A stretch of 39,118 nucleotides of DNA from an uncultured Bacteroidales bacterium (GTDB lineage Bacteria > Bacteroidota > Bacteroidia > Bacteroidales > UBA932): positions 1 through 39,118 of the forward strand of contig CALVAD010000014.1 of assembly GCA_944325495.1 (NCBI GenBank). The letters are read 5' to 3'. The notes under the pieces were generated by a model. That model was not told where the DNA came from. It did no database searches and worked only from the letters and a program-made list of their open reading frames with translations. How positions within the stretch are numbered: the stretch's first letter is position 1; each line of letters begins with the position of its first letter. Of the stretch, positions 23,372 to 32,443 are shown in pieces. The translations under genes were made by a program, and so were the position numbers.

Positions 23372-25672
23372 ATGGAGGGGAATTTAGTCATCGTGGAATC
23401 GCCCGCCAAGGCGAAGACAATACAGAAGTTCCTTGGCGAGGGCTATGTGGTGAAATCAAGCTTCGGGCATATTCGCGACCTGCAGGACAACAAGCTCAGC
23501 GTCGACATAGAACACGGTTTCAAGCCTGAATACGTGATACCGGCGGACAAGAAGAAGGTAGTCGCGGAACTGAAGAAGGCCGCCTCGGGAGCCCGGACCG
23601 TATGGCTCGCTTCCGATGAAGACCGCGAGGGGGAGGCCATTTCATGGCACCTTTCGGAGACTCTCGGGCTCGACCATGAGCGCACGAAGCGCATCGTGTT
23701 CCATGAAATCACGAAGGACGCGATACAGCACGCCATACAGAACCCGCGCGATATCGACATCAACCTCGTGAACGCCCAGCAGGCGAGACGCGTGCTCGAC
23801 AGGCTTGTGGGCTTCGAGCTTTCCCCCATTCTCTGGAGAAAGATACAGCGGGGCCTTTCGGCAGGCAGAGTCCAGTCGGTGGCGCTCAGGCTCGTGGTGG
23901 AGCGCGAAAAGGAGATAATCGCGTTCGACAGCACGCCGTACTACAAGGTGGACGGAGTCTTCGAGGCCGGAGGGGCGAAGGTCAAAGGCACGCTGGACAC
24001 CAGATTCGACGATGCGGAAAGCGCGAGAGCCTTCCTTGAAGACAGCGTCGGCGCCAGTTACAGCATCGCGTCCATAGAGAAGAAGGAGGCTGCAAGGCAT
24101 CCCGCACCGCCGTTCACGACCTCGACGCTGCAGCAGGAGGCCGCCAGGAAGCTCCATTTCCCGGTCAGTCTCACGATGAGAGTCGCCCAGAGCCTCTATG
24201 AAAGAGGTATCATAACCTACATGCGAACCGATTCGACCAATCTCTCGTCGCTCGCCATAGGGGCCTCGCGCAAATACATCAGCGAGAACTTCGGGCCGGA
24301 ATATTCGCACACCAGACAGTACAGGACGCATTCCAAAGGCGCGCAGGAGGCCCACGAGGCCATACGCCCCACATTCATCGGCAACACCGAGATCGAAGGC
24401 ACGGCGCAGGAGCAGAAGCTCTACAGCCTGATATGGAAACGCACCCTGGCATCCCAGATGGAGGACGCGCGCGTGCTCAACACCACCATCAAGGTGGCGT
24501 CCGACAAGCGCAGCGAGAAATTCACGATCCAGGCCTCCGAGGTACTGTTCGACGGCTTCCTGAAGCTCTATATCGAAAGCGCCGACGACGAGAGCGCCGA
24601 CGACGGGAACATGCCGGTCCCCGCGCTCAACGCCGGAGACTGCCTGACGGCCGTCGCCGTCACCGCCGAGGGCAAATTCTCCCAGCCGCCATACCGCTAC
24701 TCCGAGGCCGCCCTCGTCAAGAAGCTCGAAGAGCTCGGCATCGGAAGGCCCTCGACATACGCTCCGACAATAAGCACGCTGACCACGGGCAGAGGCTATC
24801 TGGTGAAGTCCGACATCAGCGGACGCAAGGTGCCCGTGACCAATTTCAGCCTTAAGGGCGGAAAAATATCCGAGAGCAGGGGCAGCGAGACCATCGGCGC
24901 CGAAAGGGGCAAGCTGATGCCGCAGGAGATAGGCATGATAGTCTCCGACTATCTCGTCGAGAACTTCCCGGGCATCATGGACTACGACTTCACCGCCAAT
25001 GTGGAGAAGGATTTCGACAGGATAGCCGAAGGCGAACTGGAATGGAACTCGCTGATTTCGGATTTCTACGGAGGCTTCCACAAGAAAGTCGAGGAGACCA
25101 TCAGCAACGGACAGTACAGCCGCGTCGAGAGGGTCCTCGGGACCGACCCTTCCGACGGGAAACAGGTGATCGCGAAGTTCGGCCAGTACGGAGCCTATGT
25201 GCAGAAAGGCGACGGCGACGACAGACAGTCGGCCAGCCTCGCCAAAGGGCAGCTCATAGAGAATCTGACCCTCGAGGAAGCGCTGGAGCTCTTCCGCCTG
25301 CCGCGCACCGCCGGACAGATGGACGGCACCGACGTGATAGTGACCAAGGGAAGGTTCGGCCCCTACATCAAGTTCGGCGACAGGAACATCTCGATTCCGA
25401 AGGGCAAGGACCCGCTGAGCATAAGCCTGGAGGAGTGCGAGGCCCTGATACGCAAGGCGGAGGAGGCTCCGGCCGCAAATCAGGTCATCAGGGAGTTCCC
25501 CGCCTCGGACATCAGCATCGTCAACGGCCGCTACGGACCCTACCTCAAGCATGCCGGCAAGAACTACAAGCTTCCCAAAGGCTCCGACGCCGCGGCGCTT
25601 ACGGAGGAGGAATGCAGGAAGATTGTGGAATCCGGAGAACCAACCTCGAAGTACAGACGCCGCAGGAAATAA
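23372..25672 (+). CDS. topA: DNA topoisomerase I (type IA)
   Basis: Relaxes negative supercoils by passing one strand through a transient break. 766 residues from the ATG at 23372 (MEGNLVIVESPAKAKTIQKF, the position at which other TopA proteins begin); an in-frame ATG at 23351 sits on the predicted transcription start. Toprim domain with acidic triad ASDEDREGEAISWH (D82, D84, E86), domain with SAGRVQSVALRLVVERE, catalytic tyrosine Y283 in ITYMRTDSTNLS, and LGIGRPSTYAPTI. The C-terminus has three short repeats of the type GxYGxYxKxG (FGQYGAYVQKGDG, RFGPYIKFGDRNIS, RYGPYLKHAGKNYK) instead of the Cys4 zinc ribbons of E. coli TopA, as is common in Bacteroidetes. An Lrp-type gene follows after 9 bases. 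Confidence 0.97.
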   Translation: MEGNLVIVESPAKAKTIQKFLGEGYVVKSSFGHIRDLQDNKLSVDIEHGFKPEYVIPADKKKVVAELKKAASGARTVWLASDEDREGEAISWHLSETLGLDHERTKRIVFHEITKDAIQHAIQNPRDIDINLVNAQQARRVLDRLVGFELSPILWRKIQRGLSAGRVQSVALRLVVEREKEIIAFDSTPYYKVDGVFEAGGAKVKGTLDTRFDDAESARAFLEDSVGASYSIASIEKKEAARHPAPPFTTSTLQQEAARKLHFPVSLTMRVAQSLYERGIITYMRTDSTNLSSLAIGASRKYISENFGPEYSHTRQYRTHSKGAQEAHEAIRPTFIGNTEIEGTAQEQKLYSLIWKRTLASQMEDARVLNTTIKVASDKRSEKFTIQASEVLFDGFLKLYIESADDESADDGNMPVPALNAGDCLTAVAVTAEGKFSQPPYRYSEAALVKKLEELGIGRPSTYAPTISTLTTGRGYLVKSDISGRKVPVTNFSLKGGKISESRGSETIGAERGKLMPQEIGMIVSDYLVENFPGIMDYDFTANVEKDFDRIAEGELEWNSLISDFYGGFHKKVEETISNGQYSRVERVLGTDPSDGKQVIAKFGQYGAYVQKGDGDDRQSASLAKGQLIENLTLEEALELFRLPRTAGQMDGTDVIVTKGRFGPYIKFGDRNISIPKGKDPLSISLEECEALIRKAEEAPAANQVIREFPASDISIVNGRYGPYLKHAGKNYKLPKGSDAAALTEEECRKIVESGEPTSKYRRRRK

Positions 25673-25681
25673 GCTCGAACC

Positions 25682-26185
25682 ATGTCAAACTATCATATCG
25701 ACGAAATCGACAGAAAGATTCTGTCCTTTCTTGTAAACAACGCCAGGATGCCTTTTCTCGAGATCGCGAGAGAATGCAACATCTCCGGAGCCGCCGTCCA
25801 TCAGAGAGTCAAGAAGATGGAGAACAACGGCGTGATCTCCGGCTCAAGGATGGTCATCAAGCCTGGAGCGCTCGGACTCAACGTGTGCGCCTTCATCAGC
25901 GTATGCCTGTCGGAGGACAACAAGTATCCGGAAGTGGTGACCGCGCTCAAGCATGTTCCGGAAATCGTGGAATGCCATTTCATCACAGGCAAGGCCGCGC
26001 TCTTCCTCAAGGTGTTCTGCTTCGACAACGAGCACCTGATGAACATCCTGATCAACACGATCCAGCGCATCCCCTATGTCCAGTCGACCGACACGATGAT
26101 ATCCCTCGACCAGTCGTTCGAGCGCGAAATCTGGGTCAAGGACTACAAGAGCACCTCTTTCAGGGCCGTTTCAGTGAAAGAATAG
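25682..26185 (+). CDS. Lrp/AsnC family transcriptional regulator
   Basis: 167 residues. Winged helix-turn-helix DNA-binding domain at residues 5-60 (DEIDRKILSFLVNNARMPFL, then IARECNISGAAVHQRVKKME, with GVISG wing) followed by an RAM/AsnC ligand-binding domain (about 65-145; GLNVCAFISVCLSED, EIVECHFITGKAALFLKVF). Members bind amino acids or related small molecules and form octamers; the ligand cannot be told here. It is 9 bases downstream of topA and probably shares its transcript. The last 26 bases overlap the convergent ispD. No target operator could be identified. Confidence 0.93.
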   Translation: MSNYHIDEIDRKILSFLVNNARMPFLEIARECNISGAAVHQRVKKMENNGVISGSRMVIKPGALGLNVCAFISVCLSEDNKYPEVVTALKHVPEIVECHFITGKAALFLKVFCFDNEHLMNILINTIQRIPYVQSTDTMISLDQSFEREIWVKDYKSTSFRAVSVKE

Positions 26186-26840
26186 CCTCGCCGAAGACCA
26201 GGTCCTCCGGCGTGGTTATCTTTATGTTGAACCTCTCACCCTCCGTCATGGTCACGGGAATACCCATTCTCGCGGCCACGGAGGCGTCGTCGGTGAACGA
26301 GACGTCATAAGGCTGCCTGTACGCCTCCCTTATATCCTCGGACAGGAAGATCTGGGGAGTCTGAACCGCCACCGTGCGCGCCCTGTCGGGATCGGGCAGC
26401 GCGGGGTCGGACGACCGGAGCGTGTCCACGACTGGCACCACCGGGATCAGCGCGCGCGTCGTCTCCGACATCATCGCGAGCATGCGGCGTATCAGCGAGG
26501 GGCTGGCGAACGGCCGCACCCCGTCGTGAATGGCGACTATCGCACCGTCCGGAATCCGCTCGAGGGCGTTGCGCACCGACAGAAAGCGCGTGAGCCCTCC
26601 CGCCACCAGAAGCTGCGGGCAGTCGAAGGACTCCGCGATGCACATCTCCTTCCACACCTTCACGCAGTCGCGCGGAAGCACGGTGACCACCCTTGCCGCC
26701 GGCTCCGCCTCGACAAGATTCTCTATGGTCCTGCGCAATATCGGAAGCCCGGCCAGCCGGAGGAACTGCTTGGGCGTGTCCGAACCCATTCTGGTCCCGC
26801 TTCCGCCGGCGACCACCACGGCATAAATCTTTCTGTCCAT
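26160..26840 (-). CDS. ispD: 2-C-methyl-D-erythritol 4-phosphate cytidylyltransferase
   Basis: Third enzyme of the MEP isoprenoid pathway; joins CTP and MEP to CDP-ME. The MEP pathway supplies undecaprenyl phosphate for the cell wall genes nearby and quinone side chains. 226 residues from the ATG at 26840 (MDRKIYAVVVAGGSGTRMGS). Nucleotide-binding loop AGGSGTRMG (11-19) with PKQF, IHDGVRPFASP, PVVDTLR, TPQIF, FTDDASVAARMG and the C-terminal FNIKITTPEDLVFGE complete the family set. Single gene with its own -7 box at 26855-26862; divergent from mreB. 3' end overlaps the Lrp gene by 26 bases. Confidence 0.96.
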   Translation of the reverse strand: MDRKIYAVVVAGGSGTRMGSDTPKQFLRLAGLPILRRTIENLVEAEPAARVVTVLPRDCVKVWKEMCIAESFDCPQLLVAGGLTRFLSVRNALERIPDGAIVAIHDGVRPFASPSLIRRMLAMMSETTRALIPVVPVVDTLRSSDPALPDPDRARTVAVQTPQIFLSEDIREAYRQPYDVSFTDDASVAARMGIPVTMTEGERFNIKITTPEDLVFGEAILSLKRP

Positions 26841-26854
26841 AACTCTCTTTTGGG

Positions 26855-26862
26855 CAAAATTA
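26855..26862 (-). promoter_or_regulatory. Candidate -7 box of ispD
   Basis: TAATTTTG towards ispD, 14 bases before its ATG at 26840; predicted leader shorter than about 12 bases. Confidence 0.5.
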
Positions 26863-26876
26863 AGCAATTAATTAGT

Positions 26877-26884
26877 TATATTTG
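26877..26884 (+). promoter_or_regulatory. Candidate -7 box of the mreB-rodA operon
   Basis: TATATTTG, exact TAnnTTTG, 25 bases before the mreB ATG. A TTTG at 26849-26852 is 24 bases upstream, further than the usual 19-21. Confidence 0.55.
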
Positions 26885-26909
26885 TGATTTGAAAACATCA
26901 AGCTGAGAT

Positions 26910-27935
26910 ATGGCATTTTCATTCTTAAACCAGGAACTTGCGATCGACCTCGGAACAGCCAACACCGTCATCTACCAGAACGACGAGATAGTGCTGGACG
27001 AACCGAGCATCATAGCGATCAACAACAATACCGGCAAGTGCATCGCGCTGGGCCAGCAGGCCAAGCTGATGCAGGAGAAAGTGAACCCCGGACTCAAGAC
27101 CGTGAGGCCTCTGAGGGACGGAGTCATAGCCGACTTCAACGCCGCCGAAATGATGATACGCGGCTTCATCAAGCAGGCCAGCAGCAGGCGGCGCAGCCTG
27201 TTCACGCCCAACCTCAAGGTGGTGGTGGGCATCCCCTCCGGTTCGACCGAAGTGGAGATCAGGGCGGTGCGCGACTCCACCGAACATGCCGGAGGACGCG
27301 ACGTCTTCCTGATATTCGAGCCCATGGCGGCGGCTCTCGGAATAGGTCTCGACATCGAGGCGCCCCAGGGCAACATGGTCGTCGACATAGGCGGAGGCAC
27401 CACGGAGATTGCGGTCATCTCGCTCGGAGGGCTCGTGGTCCAGGACAGCATACGCACTGCGGGCGACGTCTTCACCAGCGACATACAGTACTACCTGCGC
27501 CAGCAGCACAACGTGAAGGTCGGAGAAATCACGGCCGAGAAGATAAAGATAGCCGTCGGCGCCGTCATCCCCGACCTCGGGGACGAGGCCCCCGAGCCTT
27601 TCATCGTCCGCGGCCCCAATCTCATGACCGCACACCCGGTCGAGGCCACGGTCACCCATCAGGAGATAGCCCACTGCCTCGACAAGTCCATCGCGAAAAT
27701 CGAGACATCCATACTGCACGTACTCGAGAACACTCCGCCGGAACTCTACGCCGACATCGTGGAGAACGGCATCTATCTCTCCGGCGGCGGCTCCCTGCTC
27801 AGGGGACTCGCGAAACGCTTCAAGGACAAGGTGAACATAGACTTCCATGTGGCCGACGATCCGCTCCACGCCGTGGCGCGCGGCACCTGCGACGCTCTCA
27901 AGCACACCGACAGATATTCCTTCCTCATGAGATAG
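26910..27935 (+). CDS. mreB: Rod shape-determining protein MreB (bacterial actin)
   Basis: Membrane-associated actin-like ATPase that guides lateral cell wall synthesis in rod cells. 341 residues. Starts MAFSFLNQELAIDLGTANTV, with the phosphate 1 motif LAIDLGTANT, RPLRDGVIADF, VVGIPSGSTEVEIRAV, FEPMAAALGIGLD, the phosphate 2 motif VVDIGGGTTEIAVISLGG, and GIYLSGGGSLLRGLAKRF as adenosine motif. Complete family length. First gene of a five-gene operon mreB-mreC-mreD-mrdA-rodA, which implies the cell is rod-shaped or at least elongates. Confidence 0.98.
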   Translation: MAFSFLNQELAIDLGTANTVIYQNDEIVLDEPSIIAINNNTGKCIALGQQAKLMQEKVNPGLKTVRPLRDGVIADFNAAEMMIRGFIKQASSRRRSLFTPNLKVVVGIPSGSTEVEIRAVRDSTEHAGGRDVFLIFEPMAAALGIGLDIEAPQGNMVVDIGGGTTEIAVISLGGLVVQDSIRTAGDVFTSDIQYYLRQQHNVKVGEITAEKIKIAVGAVIPDLGDEAPEPFIVRGPNLMTAHPVEATVTHQEIAHCLDKSIAKIETSILHVLENTPPELYADIVENGIYLSGGGSLLRGLAKRFKDKVNIDFHVADDPLHAVARGTCDALKHTDRYSFLMR

Positions 27936-27936
27936 A

Positions 27937-28785
27937 ATGCCCCGGGGATACAAGACTTCCATTCTGGCGAGCGCGGCAATCTTCATACTGTTGGAGATTG
28001 CTGCTCTTGCTCTGTTGGACAGGAGTTCCACGCTTCAGGACATCTGGATCAACAGGGCTGCGCACAGGACCATGGCCGCCCTGTGGGGCGGAAGCGAAAA
28101 GCTGCGCAGCTATTTCCGTCTGGAGACCGTGAACGAGGAGCTAGTCCGTCAGAATGCGGAGCTCAACGAGGAACTGGAATCATACAGAAGCAGGCTGAAA
28201 GCCGCCGAGGAGGCCTGCGCCGCCGCGGACATGCACCTGCGGCCGGAGGAGAGGTCCGCCTTCAGCTACACGCCGGCGACCATAGTCAAGATGAGCCGCA
28301 ACCGCGCGCGCAACTATGTCATAGTCAACAAAGGCTCGGACGACGGCGTAAGTCCGCAGTCGGGCATCATCAGCGGAAAAGGGATAGTAGGAATCGTCAA
28401 TTCCGTGAGCCGGCACTACGCCTACGGGCTCACGGTCATGAATCCGGATGTCACCATCAGCACGAAAGTCGGCAAGGAAGGCATATCGGCGCCCCTGGTG
28501 TGGGACGGCATACATCCCGACGGAGCGGTGGTCACCGACATACCGCCGCACTGCACGATAAGTCCGGGGGACACGGTTTGGACAAGCGGCTATTCATCCA
28601 TCTTCCCCGAAGGCATAGCCATAGGCGTCACGGGCGCGTCCAGACTGGTCGACGGCTCGAACCAGCATGTGGAGGTCCGGCTGTTCCAGGACTTCAGTTC
28701 GGCGCACTATGTGACCATAACGAAGAACCTCGACCTCGGCGAAATCCAGTCGCTCGAGGCCGGAGAGACGGAGGACGGCAGATGA
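27937..28785 (+). CDS. mreC: Rod shape-determining protein MreC
   Basis: Periplasmic elongasome scaffold that activates PBP2/RodA. 282 residues: N-terminal membrane helix (about residues 8-30), coiled coil at about 55-90 (ETVNEELVRQNAELNEELESYR), then two beta-barrel subdomains with ATIVKMSRNRARNYVIVNKG and DGVSPQSGIISGKGIVGIVN, and GDTVWTSGYSSIFPEGIAIG near the C-terminus. Length matches the family. It starts one base after the mreB stop (TAG-A-ATG) and ends with a 4-base overlap (ATGA) into mreD. Confidence 0.95.
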   Translation: MPRGYKTSILASAAIFILLEIAALALLDRSSTLQDIWINRAAHRTMAALWGGSEKLRSYFRLETVNEELVRQNAELNEELESYRSRLKAAEEACAAADMHLRPEERSAFSYTPATIVKMSRNRARNYVIVNKGSDDGVSPQSGIISGKGIVGIVNSVSRHYAYGLTVMNPDVTISTKVGKEGISAPLVWDGIHPDGAVVTDIPPHCTISPGDTVWTSGYSSIFPEGIAIGVTGASRLVDGSNQHVEVRLFQDFSSAHYVTITKNLDLGEIQSLEAGETEDGR

Positions 28786-29297
28786 ACGGCTTCACCTTGA
28801 AATACCTGCTGCTGCTCGTAGCCCAGATATTGGTGTGGAACTATTTCAATTTCACCCAGTTCCTGACCATCGCGATACTGCCGGCGATGATACTGTGCCT
28901 GCCGGTGCGCAAGGGTACGGTATTCAGCATGCTGGCCGCGTTCGCGACCGGACTGGCCGCCGACTTCCTGGCCGGTGGGCTGCTCGGCCTGACATCGCTG
29001 GCTCTCGTCCCCGTGGCGCTGCTGCGCCTGCCCGTCATACAGCTCGTCTTCGGAAGCGAGCTGCGCGCAAGGGGCGAGGACATCTCCTTCCAGCGGCAGG
29101 GAGGAAGGAAGATGACGCTCGCGGTCCTGCTGGAGACAGCCGTGTTTCTCCTCGTGTTCATCGTCGCCGAAAGCGCCGGCACGCGGCCGCTATGGGTCGA
29201 TCTCGTGAAATTCGCCGCATCGCTGGCCGCAAGCACGCTCATATCAACCTACATAGCCTGGATTCTCTGCTCGGGAGACGGTCAGAAATGGAGATAA
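28782..29297 (+). CDS. mreD: Rod shape-determining protein MreD
   Basis: Integral membrane partner of MreC. 171 residues from the ATG at 28782 (MNGFTLKYLLLLVAQILVWN), with about five hydrophobic segments (6-26, 30-47, 53-85, 107-127, 137-157) separated by short charged loops. Sequence is weakly conserved in general, so the call rests on hydrophobicity, length and its position between mreC and the PBP2 gene. The ATG overlaps the mreC stop by 4 bases (ATGA), and its stop overlaps the PBP2 start by 10 bases, so the three genes are translationally coupled. Confidence 0.92.
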   Translation: MNGFTLKYLLLLVAQILVWNYFNFTQFLTIAILPAMILCLPVRKGTVFSMLAAFATGLAADFLAGGLLGLTSLALVPVALLRLPVIQLVFGSELRARGEDISFQRQGGRKMTLAVLLETAVFLLVFIVAESAGTRPLWVDLVKFAASLAASTLISTYIAWILCSGDGQKWR

Positions 29298-31111
29298 ACC
29301 GCAAAAACAAACTGCTCATCGGACTTGCGGCGTTCGCCCTCCTGCTGCTCGGCAAATTGTTCTATATCCAGATCATCAACGACGAGTACAAGAAGGACGC
29401 GTCCAACAACTCCATGGTCTACGCCGACATCTACCCTCCCCGGGGAGTCATCTACGACAGGAACGGCGAGATACTGGTCGGGAACTCCGTCTGCTACGAC
29501 ATACTCGTGACGCCGCGCGACGTGCCGGAGTTCGACACGCTCGCCCTTGCGGAAGCCCTCGACACCACGGCGGATTTCCTGCGCGAGAGGATGGCTTACT
29601 ACCGCAAGTACCGCTCGAGGATAGGCTACCGCACCGTGACCCTGCTCAAGCAGGTGTCACCCGAGACCTGCATGAAGTTCGCGGAGAAGCAGTATCTCTT
29701 CCCGGGTTTCCGCTCCCAGATGCGCAGCATACGAGACTACCCGTTCAACGCCGGAGGGAACCTGCTGGGCTACATCTCGGAAGTCAATTCCGACGACATC
29801 AGCAAGAATCCCGAGTACGAAGCGGGCGACTACATAGGCCGCACGGGTCTGGAATCTGCCATGGAAAAGGAGCTGCGCGGGGAGAAAGGCTACCACATAC
29901 TGCTCAGGGACTCCCGCAACCGGCTCCAGTCCTCCTATCTCGACGGGCGCGAGGACAAGCCCGCGGTGCCCGGCAACAACATAGTGTCGACCATAGACGC
30001 GCATCTCCAGCAATACGGCCAGCAGCTCATGGAGGGCAAGGTCGGGTCGGTGGTCGCGATAGAACCGTCGACGGGCGAGATACTCGCGATGGTTTCGAGC
30101 CCGGGCATCGATGTGGACGTGCTCGCCCACATAGGCGAACATTACGACAGCCTTTCGAGAGATCCGCGCAAGCCCATGTTCAACCGCACCGTGATGGCTT
30201 CCTACCCTCCCGGCTCCGTGTTCAAGCTCGTCAACGGGCTGATAGGGCTGCAGGAAGGAGTCCTGAAGCCGTCGGACAGATACCCGTGCAACATGGGCTA
30301 CTGGTACACGCGCACCCGCAGGCTCGGATGCCACGCGCACTCCTCCCCGCTTGACTTCGAATCCGCCATAGCGACCTCGTGCAACGGGTATTTCTGCTAT
30401 GTGCTGAAGAACATCCTCGAGAACGGGAAATACGCCTCGACGGCGGACGCCCTGGACGCCTGGCGCGAATATGTGCTGAGCTTCGGCTTCGGCGAGAAGC
30501 TCGGAAGCGGCATTCCGGCGGAGCTCGGAGGCAACATACCCACCTCGGACTACTACGACAGGCTCTACGGCCGCGGGCGATGGAAGTTCCAGACCATAGT
30601 CTCCCTCTCCATCGGGCAGGGGGAGATAGGCGTGACTCCGCTGCAGATAGCCAATCTGGCCGCGATAATGGCCAACCGCGGCTACTGGTACATCCCGCAT
30701 CTTGTCAAGGATTCGGAGAATGTGGAGATCGACCCCAAATACAAGGAAAGACATTACACCCTCGTGGACACCAGTTATTTCGAGACGGCGGTTGACGGCA
30801 TGTACAAAGCCGTCAACGGAGGCGGCACGGCCGGGGGCACGGCGCTGGCCGCCGCGGTGCCCGGGCTCGATGTCTGCGGAAAGACGGGGACGGCCCAGAA
30901 CCCGCACGGCGAGGACAACGCCGTGTTCATCTGCTTCGCTCCCAAGGACGAGCCGAAGATCGCCGTGGCCGCATATGTGGAAAACGCCGGCTTCGGTGCC
31001 ACATGGGCCCTTCCGGTCGCGTCGCTGATGCTGGAGAAATATCTGACCGGCGACATCTGCCCGCAGCGCAGGTATCTCGAGAAGCGCATGCTTGAAACCA
31101 GATTCTTCTGA
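29288..31111 (+). CDS. mrdA: Penicillin-binding protein 2 (elongation transpeptidase)
   Basis: Class B transpeptidase of the elongasome; crosslinks peptidoglycan made by RodA. 607 residues starting MEINRKNKLLIGLAAFALLL with a single N-terminal membrane helix (8-29), then the pedestal domain (ADIYPPRGVIYDRNGEILV, typical of PBP2) and the transpeptidase domain: nucleophile S310-V-F-K313 in YPPGSVFKL, S364-C-N366, and K532-T-G534 in CGKTGTAQNP. All three motifs are intact. The start overlaps mreD by 10 bases and rodA begins 4 bases after its stop. Confidence 0.96.
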   Translation: MEINRKNKLLIGLAAFALLLLGKLFYIQIINDEYKKDASNNSMVYADIYPPRGVIYDRNGEILVGNSVCYDILVTPRDVPEFDTLALAEALDTTADFLRERMAYYRKYRSRIGYRTVTLLKQVSPETCMKFAEKQYLFPGFRSQMRSIRDYPFNAGGNLLGYISEVNSDDISKNPEYEAGDYIGRTGLESAMEKELRGEKGYHILLRDSRNRLQSSYLDGREDKPAVPGNNIVSTIDAHLQQYGQQLMEGKVGSVVAIEPSTGEILAMVSSPGIDVDVLAHIGEHYDSLSRDPRKPMFNRTVMASYPPGSVFKLVNGLIGLQEGVLKPSDRYPCNMGYWYTRTRRLGCHAHSSPLDFESAIATSCNGYFCYVLKNILENGKYASTADALDAWREYVLSFGFGEKLGSGIPAELGGNIPTSDYYDRLYGRGRWKFQTIVSLSIGQGEIGVTPLQIANLAAIMANRGYWYIPHLVKDSENVEIDPKYKERHYTLVDTSYFETAVDGMYKAVNGGGTAGGTALAAAVPGLDVCGKTGTAQNPHGEDNAVFICFAPKDEPKIAVAAYVENAGFGATWALPVASLMLEKYLTGDICPQRRYLEKRMLETRFF

Positions 31112-31115
31112 CGGA

Positions 31116-32423
31116 ATGAGCACGAAAGGCGCATATTCATACGACAGGGGCCTGCGGCAGACCGTGGACTGGTGGCTCGTGCTGTGCTATCTCGCGCTCG
31201 TGGTCATAGGATGGCTCAGCATCTACGCCTCCATTCACTCGACCGGACCGGAATCCATCTTCGACCTCGGAAGCCGCAGCGGCAAACAGTTCCTGTGGAT
31301 GATGGTGGTGTTCGCGGTCGACGTGGTGATACTTTTCGTCGTCAACCCCAAGCTGTGGGAGGTCCTGACGCCTCCGGCATACATCGTCGTGCTCGTGCTG
31401 CTGGTTCTCGTGATATTCCTGAGCCGCGACGTCAAAGGGTCGCATTCGTGGTTCGAGCTGGGTCCCGTGAAGTTCCAGCCGGCGGAAGTCTCGAAGATCA
31501 CGACCTCGCTGATGCTGGCGCTGGTAATGGGCCGGCAGGGTTTCAGGCTGGTTTCGCCGCGCTGTTTCCTGCAGGTGGCGCTGGTGATAGGCCTGCCGAT
31601 GCTTGCGATTCTCGGAGAAAGCGAGACCGGCTCCGCCCTCGTATATCTCGGATACATGTTCGTACTGTACCGCGAGGGGCTTTCGGGCTGGTGGCTGTTC
31701 GCGTTCGCGATGGCCATACTGCTGTTCATCCTGACCCTGACGGCCGGCTGGTGGCTGTCGTCCGCCATACTGACCGCGGTCTGCGCTCTCTGCTGCCTGA
31801 TGCTGCTGCGCCGGCGCTGGAAGACCTCGTCCTCGTTCCGCCGTGGCGTAGTCAGACGTACCGTGCTGGCGTTCGTCGCGGGAGCCGTGCTGATATTCGC
31901 CACACGCTTCATCTTCGAGAACGTGCTGCAGGACCACCAGCGTTCCCGCATCGAGGTGCTGCTGGGGATGAAGGAGGACCCGAGCGGCGTGGGCTACAAC
32001 GTGCGGCAGTCGATGATTGCGATAGGTTCGGGAGGCTTCTCCGGCAAAGGCTTCCTCAACGGGACCCAGACCACCTTCGGCTTCGTGCCAGAGCAGAGCA
32101 CCGACTTCATATTCTGCACCATAGGCGAGGAGCACGGCTTCGTGGGCTGCTTCGTCGTGATCTTCCTGTATGTGTTCATGATATACCGCATCATGCAGGA
32201 CGCCGACAGGAGCCGGGAGGCGTTCACGCGCATCTACGGCAACTGCCTTGCAGCCTGTCTGTTCATGCACCTGTTCATAAACATAGGCATGACCATAGGG
32301 CTGATGCCGGTGATAGGCATACCGCTGCCTCTGCTGAGCTACGGGGGTTCGTCGCTGCTTGCATTCTCGGTGCTGCTGTTCATCTTCCTGGCGCTCAACC
32401 GGCAGGAAAACAAATATTTCTGA
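31116..32423 (+). CDS. rodA: Peptidoglycan glycosyltransferase RodA (SEDS family)
   Basis: Multi-pass inner membrane glycan polymerase working with PBP2. 435 residues, about ten hydrophobic segments. SEDS landmarks: SHSWFELGPVKFQPAEVSKI, LGESETGSALVYLGYMFVLYREGL, VGYNVRQSMIAIGSGGFSGKGFLNGTQ, PEQSTDFIFCTIGEEHGFVG, whose Asp corresponds to the essential SEDS residue, and PVIGIPLPLLSYGGSS. Somewhat longer than E. coli RodA (370), because of an extra region around residues 200-260 that includes a Trp-rich helix pair and a basic stretch (LLRRRWKTSSSFRRGVVRRT). Last gene of the mreB operon; a tRNA-Leu promoter overlaps its end. Confidence 0.95.
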   Translation: MSTKGAYSYDRGLRQTVDWWLVLCYLALVVIGWLSIYASIHSTGPESIFDLGSRSGKQFLWMMVVFAVDVVILFVVNPKLWEVLTPPAYIVVLVLLVLVIFLSRDVKGSHSWFELGPVKFQPAEVSKITTSLMLALVMGRQGFRLVSPRCFLQVALVIGLPMLAILGESETGSALVYLGYMFVLYREGLSGWWLFAFAMAILLFILTLTAGWWLSSAILTAVCALCCLMLLRRRWKTSSSFRRGVVRRTVLAFVAGAVLIFATRFIFENVLQDHQRSRIEVLLGMKEDPSGVGYNVRQSMIAIGSGGFSGKGFLNGTQTTFGFVPEQSTDFIFCTIGEEHGFVGCFVVIFLYVFMIYRIMQDADRSREAFTRIYGNCLAACLFMHLFINIGMTIGLMPVIGIPLPLLSYGGSSLLAFSVLLFIFLALNRQENKYF

Positions 32424-32424
32424 T

Positions 32425-32432
32425 TATCTTTG
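32425..32432 (+). promoter_or_regulatory. Candidate -7 box of the tRNA-Leu gene
   Basis: TATCTTTG just after the rodA stop (32421-32423), 11 bases before the tRNA. It gives the tRNA its own promoter, in addition to read-through from the mreB operon. Confidence 0.55.
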
Positions 32433-32443
32433 CGGTGGTTATC

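Noticed and set aside
23642-25552. A 636-codon open frame on the minus strand opposite topA.
   Set aside because: Same artefact; topA is certain, and the antisense product is compositionally biased without any family signature.
29657-31123. A 488-codon minus-strand frame opposite PBP2.
   Set aside because: PBP2 motifs are intact on the plus strand and the frame lies wholly within that gene.
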